Shown one piece after another: positions 1 to 5,130 of a stretch of 5,130 nucleotides of DNA. Under the pieces are notes generated by a model. It worked only from the letters and a program-made list of their open reading frames with translations. It had not been told where the DNA came from and ran no database searches. The position numbers and the translations under genes are program-made. How positions within the stretch are numbered: the stretch's first letter is position 1; the number at the start of each line of letters is the position of its first letter. Location: NCBI GenBank assembly GCA_946535685.1, contig CAMNDR010000105.1, positions 1 through 5,130 of the forward strand, given 5' to 3'. This DNA is from an uncultured Clostridia bacterium (GTDB lineage Bacteria; Bacillota; Clostridia; Oscillospirales; Ruminococcaceae).

Positions 1-38
1 GTCGCTTAATGCGTTAGCTGGTGCCGCCGAACGGCGGC
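1..38. other. Left-edge GC-rich palindrome beside a 16S-rRNA-like motif
   Basis: Positions 23-38 form a perfect 7-bp inverted repeat (GCCGCCG / CGGCGGC) around AA. It is not followed by a T-run, so it is not a standard terminator. Read on the minus strand, positions 1-19 resemble the conserved bacterial 16S rRNA segment AGCTAACGCNTTAAG found just after helix 26. The neighbouring bases to the right do not continue as 16S as far as I can tell. This could be a chance match, a tiny rRNA remnant or an assembly junction. The plus strand also has an open frame from the edge to TAA at 71-73 (23 codons, arginine-rich), but nothing supports it as a gene tail. Confidence 0.3.
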
Positions 39-71
39 GGAGGGGGCGGCTATTTAGTGATTGTACACTAT

Positions 72-91
72 AATACTCCAGAATACTCCAG
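72..91. repeat. Tandem 10-bp direct repeat (AATACTCCAG x2)
   Basis: Two exact adjacent copies of AATACTCCAG lie at 72-81 and 82-91. They end about 35 bp upstream of the paaK promoter -35 box. A 10-bp period puts both copies on the same face of the helix, so they could be a regulator site, but the copy number is too low to say more. Confidence 0.4.
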
Positions 92-125
92 AAAATTGAT
101 TTCCGTGCTTTAACGCAACAGAACC

Positions 126-154
126 TTGACACATTGAGCATTTCGTGATATAAT
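126..154 (+). promoter_or_regulatory. Consensus sigma-A promoter of the paaK-ior operon
   Basis: TTGACA at 126-131 and TATAAT at 149-154 are separated by exactly 17 bp. The -10 box is also extended by TG at 146-147 (TGATATAAT). Both hexamers match the housekeeping consensus at every position. Transcription should start near 160-162, leaving a leader of about 100 nt before the paaK ATG. No other convincing promoter is seen in the window, so this one probably drives the whole cluster. The TATAAT at 69-74 has no -35 partner and is not called. Confidence 0.87.
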
Positions 155-166
155 AAAAATAATCAC

Positions 167-196
167 GCATTTTCGCCGGATTCTCTGGCAAAATGC
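167..196 (+). promoter_or_regulatory. Leader stem-loop close to the mRNA 5' end
   Basis: GCATTTT (167-173) pairs with AAAATGC (190-196). After one bulged C (174), GCCGGA (175-180) pairs with TCTGGC (184-189) with one G-U pair, around a 3-nt loop. The stem has 13 base pairs and starts only a few nucleotides after the predicted transcription start. It has no following T-run, so it is not an intrinsic terminator. A stem at the extreme 5' end often protects mRNA from decay, which is the simplest inference. A second, weaker stem (GCCGT 208-212 with ACGGC 226-230) follows. Confidence 0.55.
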
Positions 197-255
197 ACAA
201 AACCGAAGCCGTGCTTTCATGCAAAACGGCGAGGAAAACAACGGAAAGAAGGTAA
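193..255 (+). CDS. Possible 20-codon upstream ORF in the paaK leader
   Basis: An ATG at 193 opens a 20-codon frame ending at TAA 253-255, four bases before the paaK ATG and immediately 3' of its Shine-Dalgarno site. The peptide begins MHKTEAVL and is rich in Lys, Arg and Thr. It has no Phe, Tyr or Trp, which argues against classical aromatic amino-acid attenuation. Its only upstream ribosome-binding candidate (CGGA, 177-180) is weak and lies within the 167-196 stem. It may be chance; translation, if any, would end at the paaK start and could be coupled to it. Confidence 0.2.
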   Translation: MHKTEAVLSCKTARKTTERR

Positions 256-259
256 ATCC

Positions 260-1567
260 ATGTTTTTTCAGAAGGACATTGAGACCATGTCCCGTCAGGA
301 ACTCGAGGCACTCCAGCTCCAGAAGCTCCGGCATCAGGTGCAGTACTGTATGGACAATGTGCCGTTCTATCACGAGCGCCTGACCAAGGCAGGCGTGACA
401 GCAGACAAGATCAAGACGCTCTCTGATATCCAGTATATCCCCTACACCACAAAGGCGGATATCCGGGATAATTACCCCTATGGCCTGTTTGCGGTGCCGA
501 TGAAAAAGATCGTCCGCATCCACGCTTCCTCCGGTACGACCGGCAAGCCCACTGTCGTTGGCTATACCCGCCATGATATCGACATTTGGAGCGATACCGT
601 TGCCCGGTTCTGCGCTGCTGTCGGCGTCAACGAGGACGATATTGCACAGATCTCCTTCGGCTATGGTCTGTTCACCGGTGCGCTCGGCCTGCATTACGGT
701 CTGGAAAAGCTCGGATGTTCTGTCATTCCGATCAGCTCCGGCAATACCAAGAAGCAGGCAATGATCCTGAAGGATTTCGGCACGACCGTCCTGATCTCCA
801 CACCGTCCTATGCCATGTACATGAGCGAGGTCGCTCATGAGTGCGGCATCACCAATGATGAGCTGAAGCTGCGTGTCGGCCTGTTCGGCTCTGAGGGCTG
901 CACGGATGCGCTGCGTGACAAGATCGAAAAGGGCTTCGGCCTGTTCTCGACCGATAACTATGGCATGAGTGAGCTGCAGGGGCCCGGTGTTTCGGGCGAA
1001 TGCGAATTCCGTGACGGCCTGCATTTTGCAGAGGATCACTTCCTCCCTGAGGTCATCAATTCTGAGACAGGCGAAGTCCTGCCCCGCGGTGAAAAGGGCG
1101 AGCTCGTTGTCACGACGCTGTCCAAGGAGGGCATCCCGCTCCTGCGCTACCGCACCAAGGATATCACCCGCATCCATTATGAGAAGTGCCGCTGCGGTCG
1201 TACTCACGCCCGCATGGAAAAGGTGCAGGGCAGAAGCGATGACATGCTCAAGATCCGCGGCGTGAATGTGTTCCCGTCCCAAATCGAGAGCGTGATGGCG
1301 AATATTGACGGTATCTCACCGCATTATGAGCTGATCCTCACCAGAAAGAACTACACGGATTATCTGGAAGTCCGCATCGAGATCAACGACGAGCGCCTGC
1401 TTGAGAATTTCGCCGATCTCGAACGCAAGCAGAAGGAAGCTGTGGACAAGCTCAAGACCGTCCTCGGCATCCAGGCAAAGGTCACCCTCGTGGCACCGAG
1501 AACCATCGCCCGCTACGAAGGCAAGGCAAAGCGCATCATCGACAAGCGCAGCGAAGCAGAGGCATAA
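260..1567 (+). CDS. paaK: Phenylacetate-CoA ligase family protein (arylacetate-CoA ligase)
   Basis: This is a 435-residue cytoplasmic adenylate-forming enzyme of normal length for the PaaK family. It is expected to convert phenylacetate or indoleacetate, ATP and CoA to the aryl-CoA, AMP and pyrophosphate. The N-terminus has the family pattern MSRQELEALQLQKL followed by NVPFY (33-37). The nucleotide-binding loop is ASSGTTGKPT (89-98), a YGMSE motif is at 234-238, and the hinge region GRSDD...KIRGVNVFPSQIE is at 324-343. A KCRCGRTH segment (309-316) matches the Cys-rich turn seen in clostridial members. The C-terminal domain carries GKAKR (421-425), with the expected catalytic-lysine region. 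The start at 260 is preceded by AGAAGG at 247-252, 7 bp away. It is the first gene of the operon, with iorA 123 bp downstream. Substrate choice among arylacetates cannot be read from the sequence. Confidence 0.93.
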   Translation: MFFQKDIETMSRQELEALQLQKLRHQVQYCMDNVPFYHERLTKAGVTADKIKTLSDIQYIPYTTKADIRDNYPYGLFAVPMKKIVRIHASSGTTGKPTVVGYTRHDIDIWSDTVARFCAAVGVNEDDIAQISFGYGLFTGALGLHYGLEKLGCSVIPISSGNTKKQAMILKDFGTTVLISTPSYAMYMSEVAHECGITNDELKLRVGLFGSEGCTDALRDKIEKGFGLFSTDNYGMSELQGPGVSGECEFRDGLHFAEDHFLPEVINSETGEVLPRGEKGELVVTTLSKEGIPLLRYRTKDITRIHYEKCRCGRTHARMEKVQGRSDDMLKIRGVNVFPSQIESVMANIDGISPHYELILTRKNYTDYLEVRIEINDERLLENFADLERKQKEAVDKLKTVLGIQAKVTLVAPRTIARYEGKAKRIIDKRSEAEA

Positions 1568-1590
1568 TTGGGGGGCTTCTCGCCCCCCAA
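1568..1590 (+). repeat. Strong GC hairpin right after the paaK stop codon
   Basis: TTGGGGGGC (1568-1576) and GCCCCCCAA (1582-1590) form a perfect 9-bp stem with a 5-nt loop, starting at the first base after the paaK TAA. No T-run follows; the next bases are ACCCCCTCGG. It is therefore not a standard intrinsic terminator, but could block 3' exonucleases and stabilise the paaK mRNA. Together with the hairpin at 1600-1619 it looks like the GC-rich palindromic elements scattered between genes in many Oscillospiraceae; that resemblance is from memory. Confidence 0.7.
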
Positions 1591-1599
1591 ACCCCCTCG

Positions 1600-1633
1600 G
1601 CAGGACTATGCAGCCCTGCACCCGCAGGTTTTT
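1600..1633 (+). terminator. Weak terminator-like stem with competing upstream pairing
   Basis: CCTGC (1615-1619) pairs with GCAGG (1624-1628) around an ACCC loop, directly followed by five T (1629-1633). This is a short intrinsic-terminator shape inside the operon. An identical GCAGG at 1600-1604 can instead pair with the same CCTGC. That alternative stem extends by C1606-G1613 across one A-C mismatch and would exclude the T-run stem. The layout could give partial termination between paaK and iorA, lowering iorAB relative to paaK. The stem of only 5 bp makes strong termination unlikely. Confidence 0.4.
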
Positions 1634-1690
1634 CACTTTTGGATCAGAGGGGAAAGTTCGCAAAATCTATCACCAGAAAGGAATTATCCA

Positions 1691-3469
1691 ATGAAAGAGT
1701 TAATGATCGGCAACGCTGCTGTTGCCAGAGGTTTGTATGAAGCCGGCGTCGAGGTCATCTCGAGCTATCCGGGTACACCGAGCACGGAGATCACCGAATT
1801 TGCAGCGACATATGACGATATCTACTGCGAATGGGCACCGAATGAGAAGGTTGCGATGGAAACTGCCTTCGGCGCTTCGCTCCGGGGCGTGCGCTCTGCC
1901 TGTGCGATGAAGCATGTCGGCCTGAATGTGGCCGCAGATCCGCTCTTCACCCTGAGCTATACCGGCGTGACCGGCGGTCTGGTGGTCTGTGTGGCAGATG
2001 ACCCCGGCATGCATTCTTCCCAGAATGAACAGGATTCCCGTCACTATGCCATCGCTGCCAAGGTGCCGATGCTCGAACCTGCAGATTCTGCAGAGTGCAA
2101 GGAATTTGCAAAGCTCGCCTTCGATATCTCCGAGCAGTTCGATACCCCCTGCCTGCTGCGGATGTGTACGAGAATCGCCCATGCGCAGAGCGTGGTAGAG
2201 CTCGGTGAGCGCACTGTGCCGGAGAAGAAGCCCTATGAAAAGAACCCGCAGAAGTTCATCATGGCTCCCGCCAACGCCATCAGGCGCCATCCGTTCGTGG
2301 AGGAGCGCACCAAGAAGCTGACCGAATATGCTGAGACATCCCCGGTGAACCGCATCGAGATGGGCGATACCAAGATCGGCATCATCGCCACCGGCGCCTG
2401 CTATCAGTACTGCAAGGAGGTCTTCGGTGAGGGCGCTTCCTTCCTGAAGATCGGCATGGTCAATCCGCTGCCGGTGCAGAAGATCAAGGATTTTGCCGCT
2501 TCCGTTGAGAAGCTCTATGTCGTGGAGGAGCTCGACGGCGTGATCGAGAGCCACTGCAACAACATCGGCGTGAAGGTCATCGGCAAGGAGCTGTTCGGGC
2601 CGCTCGGTGAGTTCTCTCAGAAGTCCATTGCAGAGGCATTCGGCCTCCCGGCAAAGGAGACTGTGACCGCTGACACCCAGATCCCGGTACGTCCTCCGGT
2701 AATGTGCTCCGGATGTCCGCACAGAGGTATGTTCTACGTCCTCTCCAAGAACAAGATCACCGTCCTCGGCGATATCGGCTGCTATACCCTCGGCTCGGCT
2801 GCACCGCTGACGGCGCTGGATTCCACGCTCTGCATGGGCGCATCCATCTCCGGCCTGCACGGCTTTGCCAAGGCTGCCCAGGGCGAGGCTGACCACAACA
2901 CCGTCTGCGTGATCGGTGACTCCACCTTCATGCATTCCGGTATGACCGGCCTTGCCAACATCGCCTACAACGGCTCCAAGGCGACCGTCATCATCCTCGA
3001 CAACTCCATCACCGGCATGACCGGCCACCAGCAGAACCCGACCACCGGCTTCAACATCAAGGGCGATCCGGCAACCAAGATCAATCTCGAGGCGCTGTGC
3101 CATTCTCTCGGCATTAACCGTGTGCGTGTGGTCGATCCCTATAACCTTGAGGAGACCGAAAAGGCTGTCAAGGAGGAGCTTGCTGCCGATGAGGCATCCG
3201 TCATCATCAGCCGCCGCCCCTGCGTCCTGCTCAAATACGTCAAGCCCAAGAAGCCCGTTACGGTAGATCCGGACAAGTGCAGGAGCTGCAAGCGCTGCAT
3301 GAAGCTCGGCTGCCCGTCCATCCGCATCAAGGACGGCAAGGCCAATATCGACACCACGCTCTGCGTTGGCTGCGGCGTCTGCGAGCAGCTCTGCCCGTTC
3401 GATGCGATCGGTCACGAAGAGCAGACGATGGCGGAGCTTCCGCCGGCACAGTGCGTCAAGGCTGACTGA
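1691..3469 (+). CDS. iorA: Indolepyruvate:ferredoxin oxidoreductase, alpha subunit
   Basis: This 592-residue subunit carries the thiamine diphosphate site and two [4Fe-4S] clusters of the IOR enzyme. The enzyme interconverts indolepyruvate (and other arylpyruvates) plus CoA with arylacetyl-CoA, CO2 and reduced ferredoxin. The N-terminal pyrimidine-binding domain holds SSYPGTPSTE (24-33) and the APNEK segment (49-53). A middle domain spans roughly 220-320. The TPP domain has CSGCPHRG (339-346), GDIGCYTLG (360-368) and the GDS...DN binding motif (409-411 to 437-438). The C-terminal ferredoxin domain has Cys 530, 533, 536 and 541, then Cys 558, 561, 564 and 568, each set ending in CP. All key residues look intact. 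The frame is open upstream to 1568, but that part is the hairpin spacer. ATG 1691 is chosen because AAAGGA (1677-1682) lies 8 bp before it and homology starts there. Its partner iorB is not adjacent, being displaced by two small genes. Confidence 0.95.
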   Translation: MKELMIGNAAVARGLYEAGVEVISSYPGTPSTEITEFAATYDDIYCEWAPNEKVAMETAFGASLRGVRSACAMKHVGLNVAADPLFTLSYTGVTGGLVVCVADDPGMHSSQNEQDSRHYAIAAKVPMLEPADSAECKEFAKLAFDISEQFDTPCLLRMCTRIAHAQSVVELGERTVPEKKPYEKNPQKFIMAPANAIRRHPFVEERTKKLTEYAETSPVNRIEMGDTKIGIIATGACYQYCKEVFGEGASFLKIGMVNPLPVQKIKDFAASVEKLYVVEELDGVIESHCNNIGVKVIGKELFGPLGEFSQKSIAEAFGLPAKETVTADTQIPVRPPVMCSGCPHRGMFYVLSKNKITVLGDIGCYTLGSAAPLTALDSTLCMGASISGLHGFAKAAQGEADHNTVCVIGDSTFMHSGMTGLANIAYNGSKATVIILDNSITGMTGHQQNPTTGFNIKGDPATKINLEALCHSLGINRVRVVDPYNLEETEKAVKEELAADEASVIISRRPCVLLKYVKPKKPVTVDPDKCRSCKRCMKLGCPSIRIKDGKANIDTTLCVGCGVCEQLCPFDAIGHEEQTMAELPPAQCVKAD

Positions 3470-3511
3470 GCAAAAGCGGGAAGTCTGTGACGCAAGGGAG
3501 CGTGATATATC

Positions 3512-3766
3512 ATGTATGGCATCGGTGATAAGCTCAAGATCTTCCCGGCGCTGCTGCTTTCCCTGCTCGGTGCTGTTCCGGGCATCATCGTCTGGACGCT
3601 TGTTGCTTCATTCGGTGAGTTTGCTTCGATCGTCAGTGCGCTGATCCCGATCGGCGTGTTCGGCGGCTATCTGCTACGTTTATTTTGTGAAGGAACAACG
3701 AAAATAACGGGAATCGCCGGAAACGATCATTTCAGAAGCGCTTTCCCGCATATCGTATCGGAGTAA
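3512..3766 (+). CDS. Small two-helix membrane protein, short paralog of the next gene
   Basis: This 84-residue hydrophobic protein of unknown function lies 42 bp after iorA, with AAGGGAG (3494-3500) 11 bp before its ATG. Two membrane segments are visible, about residues 10-33 and 37-57, linked by a short SFGEF turn. Residues 17-55 align without gaps to residues 16-54 of the next protein with 16 of 39 identities, including the exact block PGIIVW. They share 15 identical bases there (GGCATCATCGTCTGG). The last 27 or so residues are polar, do not match the third helix or C-terminus of the neighbour, and use less GC-rich codons (CTA, TTA, GGA, AAA, ATA). It may be a genuine short form or a decayed, truncated copy. 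Its GGAG (3760-3763) overlaps the stop and serves the next gene. Confidence 0.68.
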   Translation: MYGIGDKLKIFPALLLSLLGAVPGIIVWTLVASFGEFASIVSALIPIGVFGGYLLRLFCEGTTKITGIAGNDHFRSAFPHIVSE

Positions 3767-3773
3767 TCGTATT

Positions 3774-4226
3774 ATGTATGAAGAAAATAAAAGCATCCCC
3801 TGGCTTGCCCTTGTCGGCGCATTTTTCGGAACGATCCCAGGCATCATCGTCTGGGCGATTGCCGGATCCTTTGGCGTGACGTGGGCGCTGCTCGGTGCGC
3901 TGATCGTGGCGGGGGCGTTCCTCGCCTATGTCAAGGTCTGTGAGCATACGAACGGCAGCACGGAGAGCGTGCCCGGCCTGGTCGGCTGCATCATTATCTG
4001 CCTGATCGCTGTGTACATCGGTGTGCATTTCGCCTGGGCAGGCATGATCCACAACGCCGTGAAGGACACCGACTATGCGCTGTCGCTCGGTGAATGTGCC
4101 GCACGGCTGTATGAGCTGCTGGATCTGCTGGAGCTCAAGGGGAAATTTGTCGGCGGCGTTCTGAAGGGCTATCTGTTCTCTGCGCTTGGTGCATTCGGCA
4201 TCTTTTCCAAGGCCGGCAGAAGATAA
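3774..4226 (+). CDS. Uncharacterised three-helix membrane protein (G-x-x-PGIIVW family)
   Basis: This 150-residue protein starts 7 bp after the previous stop, with GGAG (3760-3763) 10 bp upstream, so translation is probably coupled. Hydrophobic segments lie at about 9-32, 35-54 and 66-90, giving two closely spaced helices with GTIPGIIVW in the first and a third longer helix. The C-terminal part (100-150) has an amphipathic stretch rich in Leu/Glu (ECAARLYELLDLLELKG) and ends with GYLFSALGAFGIF and a basic tail. No signal peptide or catalytic motif is seen. From memory, similar small membrane proteins with a G-rich first helix and a GYLF..LGA end occur in Firmicutes without known function. The place between iorA and iorB suggests co-expression with the oxidoreductase, but a role in aryl-acid transport or membrane anchoring would be a guess. 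Confidence 0.8.
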   Translation: MYEENKSIPWLALVGAFFGTIPGIIVWAIAGSFGVTWALLGALIVAGAFLAYVKVCEHTNGSTESVPGLVGCIIICLIAVYIGVHFAWAGMIHNAVKDTDYALSLGECAARLYELLDLLELKGKFVGGVLKGYLFSALGAFGIFSKAGRR

Positions 4227-4235
4227 CTGGTTTGA

Positions 4236-4270
4236 GGAAGCACTGTAGGATCCATTGATGCAGTACTTCC
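4236..4270 (+). repeat. Imperfect inverted repeat in the spacer before iorB
   Basis: GGAAGCACTG (4236-4245) and CAGTACTTCC (4261-4270) form a 10-position stem with a single C-A mismatch around a 15-nt loop that contains GGATCC. No T-run follows, so termination is not indicated. It lies 38 bp upstream of the iorB start. It may be an RNA processing or stability element between the membrane genes and iorB. The rest of the 82-bp spacer shows only the iorB ribosome-binding site and a small AATATCCATATT palindrome (4274-4285). Confidence 0.5.
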
Positions 4271-4308
4271 CTGAATATCCATATTTCTGAATAAAAAGGA
4301 GAATCTTC

Positions 4309-4887
4309 ATGGAAACAAAAGGCATTGTGATCTGCGGTGTCGGCGGACAGGGTTCGCTGCTCGCAAGCAAGCTCCTCGGCAAGGTACTTGTCAACGAGGG
4401 CTATGATATCAAGGTATCCGAGGTACACGGCATGAGCCAGAGAGGCGGCTCGGTCATCACCTATGTCCGCTACGGCGACAAGGTCTACAGCCCGGTCGTG
4501 CAGAGCGGTGAGGCGGAGTTCGTCATCTCGTTCGAGAAGATCGAGGCGGCACGCTATGCGCATCTTCTGAAAAAGGGCGGCATCATCATCACCAACACCC
4601 AGCGCATCGACCCGATGCCTGTCATTATCGGTGCTGCGGAATATCCGGACGGCGTGCTCGATGAGCTGACCGCCAAGGGCGTGCAGATCGAAGCACTCGA
4701 TGCGCTCTCCCTCGCCGAGCAGGCAGGCTCTGCCAAGGCCGTCAACATCGTACTGATGGGACAGCTCGCAAAGCATTTCCACATCGACTATGACAAGTGG
4801 ATCGCTGCCATTGAGCAGACTGTGAAGCCGAAGTTCATCGACCTGAACAAGAAGGCCTTCGAGCTGGGCTACAATTTCGGCGCATAA
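4309..4887 (+). CDS. iorB: Indolepyruvate:ferredoxin oxidoreductase, beta subunit
   Basis: This 192-residue protein has the usual length of IorB, the gamma-type domain subunit that pairs with IorA to complete the arylpyruvate:ferredoxin oxidoreductase. The N-terminal glycine-rich GVGGQG motif (10-15) is followed by the family signature EVHGMSQRGGSV (38-49), and FVISFEKIEAARY is at 71-83. The sequence continues in register to a normal C-terminus. The start is well supported by AAAAGGAG (4294-4301), 7 bp before ATG. It is separated from iorA by about 840 bp carrying two membrane protein genes, whereas the pair is normally adjacent. A 6-bp hairpin (AACAGG 4886-4891 / CCTGTT 4897-4902) overlaps its stop codon without a T-run. 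Confidence 0.94.
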   Translation: METKGIVICGVGGQGSLLASKLLGKVLVNEGYDIKVSEVHGMSQRGGSVITYVRYGDKVYSPVVQSGEAEFVISFEKIEAARYAHLLKKGGIIITNTQRIDPMPVIIGAAEYPDGVLDELTAKGVQIEALDALSLAEQAGSAKAVNIVLMGQLAKHFHIDYDKWIAAIEQTVKPKFIDLNKKAFELGYNFGA

Positions 4888-4934
4888 CAGGCAAGCCCTG
4901 TTCAATACAGACAACATTAAAGGAGGAATACACT

Positions 4935-5130
4935 ATGACCACACAGCAGCTTTCGATTTTTATGGAAAACAAGCCGGGGCAGCTCGTCAAGGTGACAGAG
5001 ACACTGACGGCGGCAAACATCGACATCCGTGCCATGTCTCTTGCTGATACGCAGGATTTCGGCATCGTGCGCATGATCGTCAATGACAGCGTCAAGGCGC
5101 AGGCCGCTATGCGGGAAAAGGGATTCATGT
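4935..5130 (+). CDS. ACT-domain protein, 5' part (cut by window end)
   Basis: The first 65 codons are present; the gene runs off the right edge. A full AAAGGAGG (4919-4926) lies 8 bp before the ATG, 47 bp after iorB. The sequence reads as an ACT domain: a beta strand QLSIFMEN, then the KPGQL turn (13-17) typical of ligand-binding ACT domains, a helix VKVTETLTAANID, and a second strand IRAMSLADTQDFGIVRMIV. Proteins of this type next to paaK and ior genes in Clostridia usually hold two ACT domains in about 140 residues and are thought to bind amino acids; that is recalled, not seen here. A role in sensing an aromatic amino acid for this cluster is inference. Confidence 0.85.
   Translation, partial: MTTQQLSIFMENKPGQLVKVTETLTAANIDIRAMSLADTQDFGIVRMIVNDSVKAQAAMREKGFM

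Noticed and set aside
61..74. TATAAT at 69-74 as a second promoter
   Set aside because: No -35-like hexamer lies 16-18 bp upstream, where the sequence is GC-rich, and there is no TG extension.
161..259. T-box or other known riboswitch in the paaK leader
   Set aside because: The leader is only about 100 nt, has no terminator with T-run and shows no T-box-like conserved block that I can recognise.
110..1282. 390-codon open frame on the minus strand opposite paaK
   Set aside because: It would run through paaK and the promoter region; the plus-strand product is a clear PaaK ligase and the antisense protein has no recognisable domain.
1638..1666. Internal promoter for iorA (TTTGGA, 17 bp, CAAAAT)
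   Set aside because: It matches only 3 of 6 and 4 of 6 consensus bases, which is expected by chance in this AT-richer spacer.
1568..1690. N-terminal extension of IorA from the upstream open frame (41 extra residues)
   Set aside because: The stretch consists of hairpins and proline-rich translation of GC repeats; the real start at 1691 has its own Shine-Dalgarno site and begins with the conserved IorA N-terminus.
1700..3415. 571-codon open frame on the minus strand opposite iorA
   Set aside because: It is an antisense shadow produced by GC-rich codon use of iorA; the plus strand has complete family motifs and a good ribosome-binding site, and the antisense product has no recognisable domain.
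4135..4917. 260-codon open frame on the minus strand opposite iorB
   Set aside because: It overlaps the well-supported iorB and the end of the preceding gene and shows no recognisable domain; it is a composition shadow.

Overview
The window is a GC-rich (roughly 55-60 % by eye), plus-strand gene cluster from what looks like a gut or rumen Firmicute of the Clostridia, probably Oscillospiraceae/Ruminococcus-like. The evidence for this is the strong Shine-Dalgarno sites (for example AAAGGAGG), a textbook sigma-A promoter and the order paaK-iorA-iorB-ACT, which I know from clostridial genomes. The genus is inference.

Layout. Positions 1-259 hold no supportable protein gene. This stretch has a short GC-rich palindrome and a 16S-rRNA-like motif at the left edge, a 10-bp direct repeat, a perfect promoter (TTGACA, 17 bp, TGATATAAT) and a leader of about 100 nt with two stem-loops and a possible 20-codon upstream ORF. 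Then follow paaK (260-1567, phenylacetate-CoA ligase family), a 123-bp spacer with two GC-rich hairpins and a terminator-like stem with a T-run, iorA (1691-3469, indolepyruvate:ferredoxin oxidoreductase alpha subunit), two tandem paralogous small membrane protein genes (3512-3766 and 3774-4226), a spacer with an imperfect inverted repeat, iorB (4309-4887, beta subunit) and the 5' part of an ACT-domain gene cut by the window end (4935-5130).

How the genes work together. IorA and IorB should form the enzyme that interconverts aryl-2-oxoacids (indolepyruvate, phenylpyruvate, hydroxyphenylpyruvate) with arylacetyl-CoA plus CO2 and reduced ferredoxin. The PaaK-type ligase interconverts arylacetate and arylacetyl-CoA using ATP. 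Together they can ferment aromatic amino acids or, in the reductive direction, use external arylacetates to build aromatic amino acids, as known for rumen ruminococci. The ACT protein may sense an amino acid.

The least expected feature is the pair of uncharacterised membrane proteins sharing a G-x-x-PGIIVW motif that separates the two oxidoreductase subunits. The upstream copy lacks the C-terminal half of the downstream copy. No CRISPR, tRNA, transposase or phage gene is visible.
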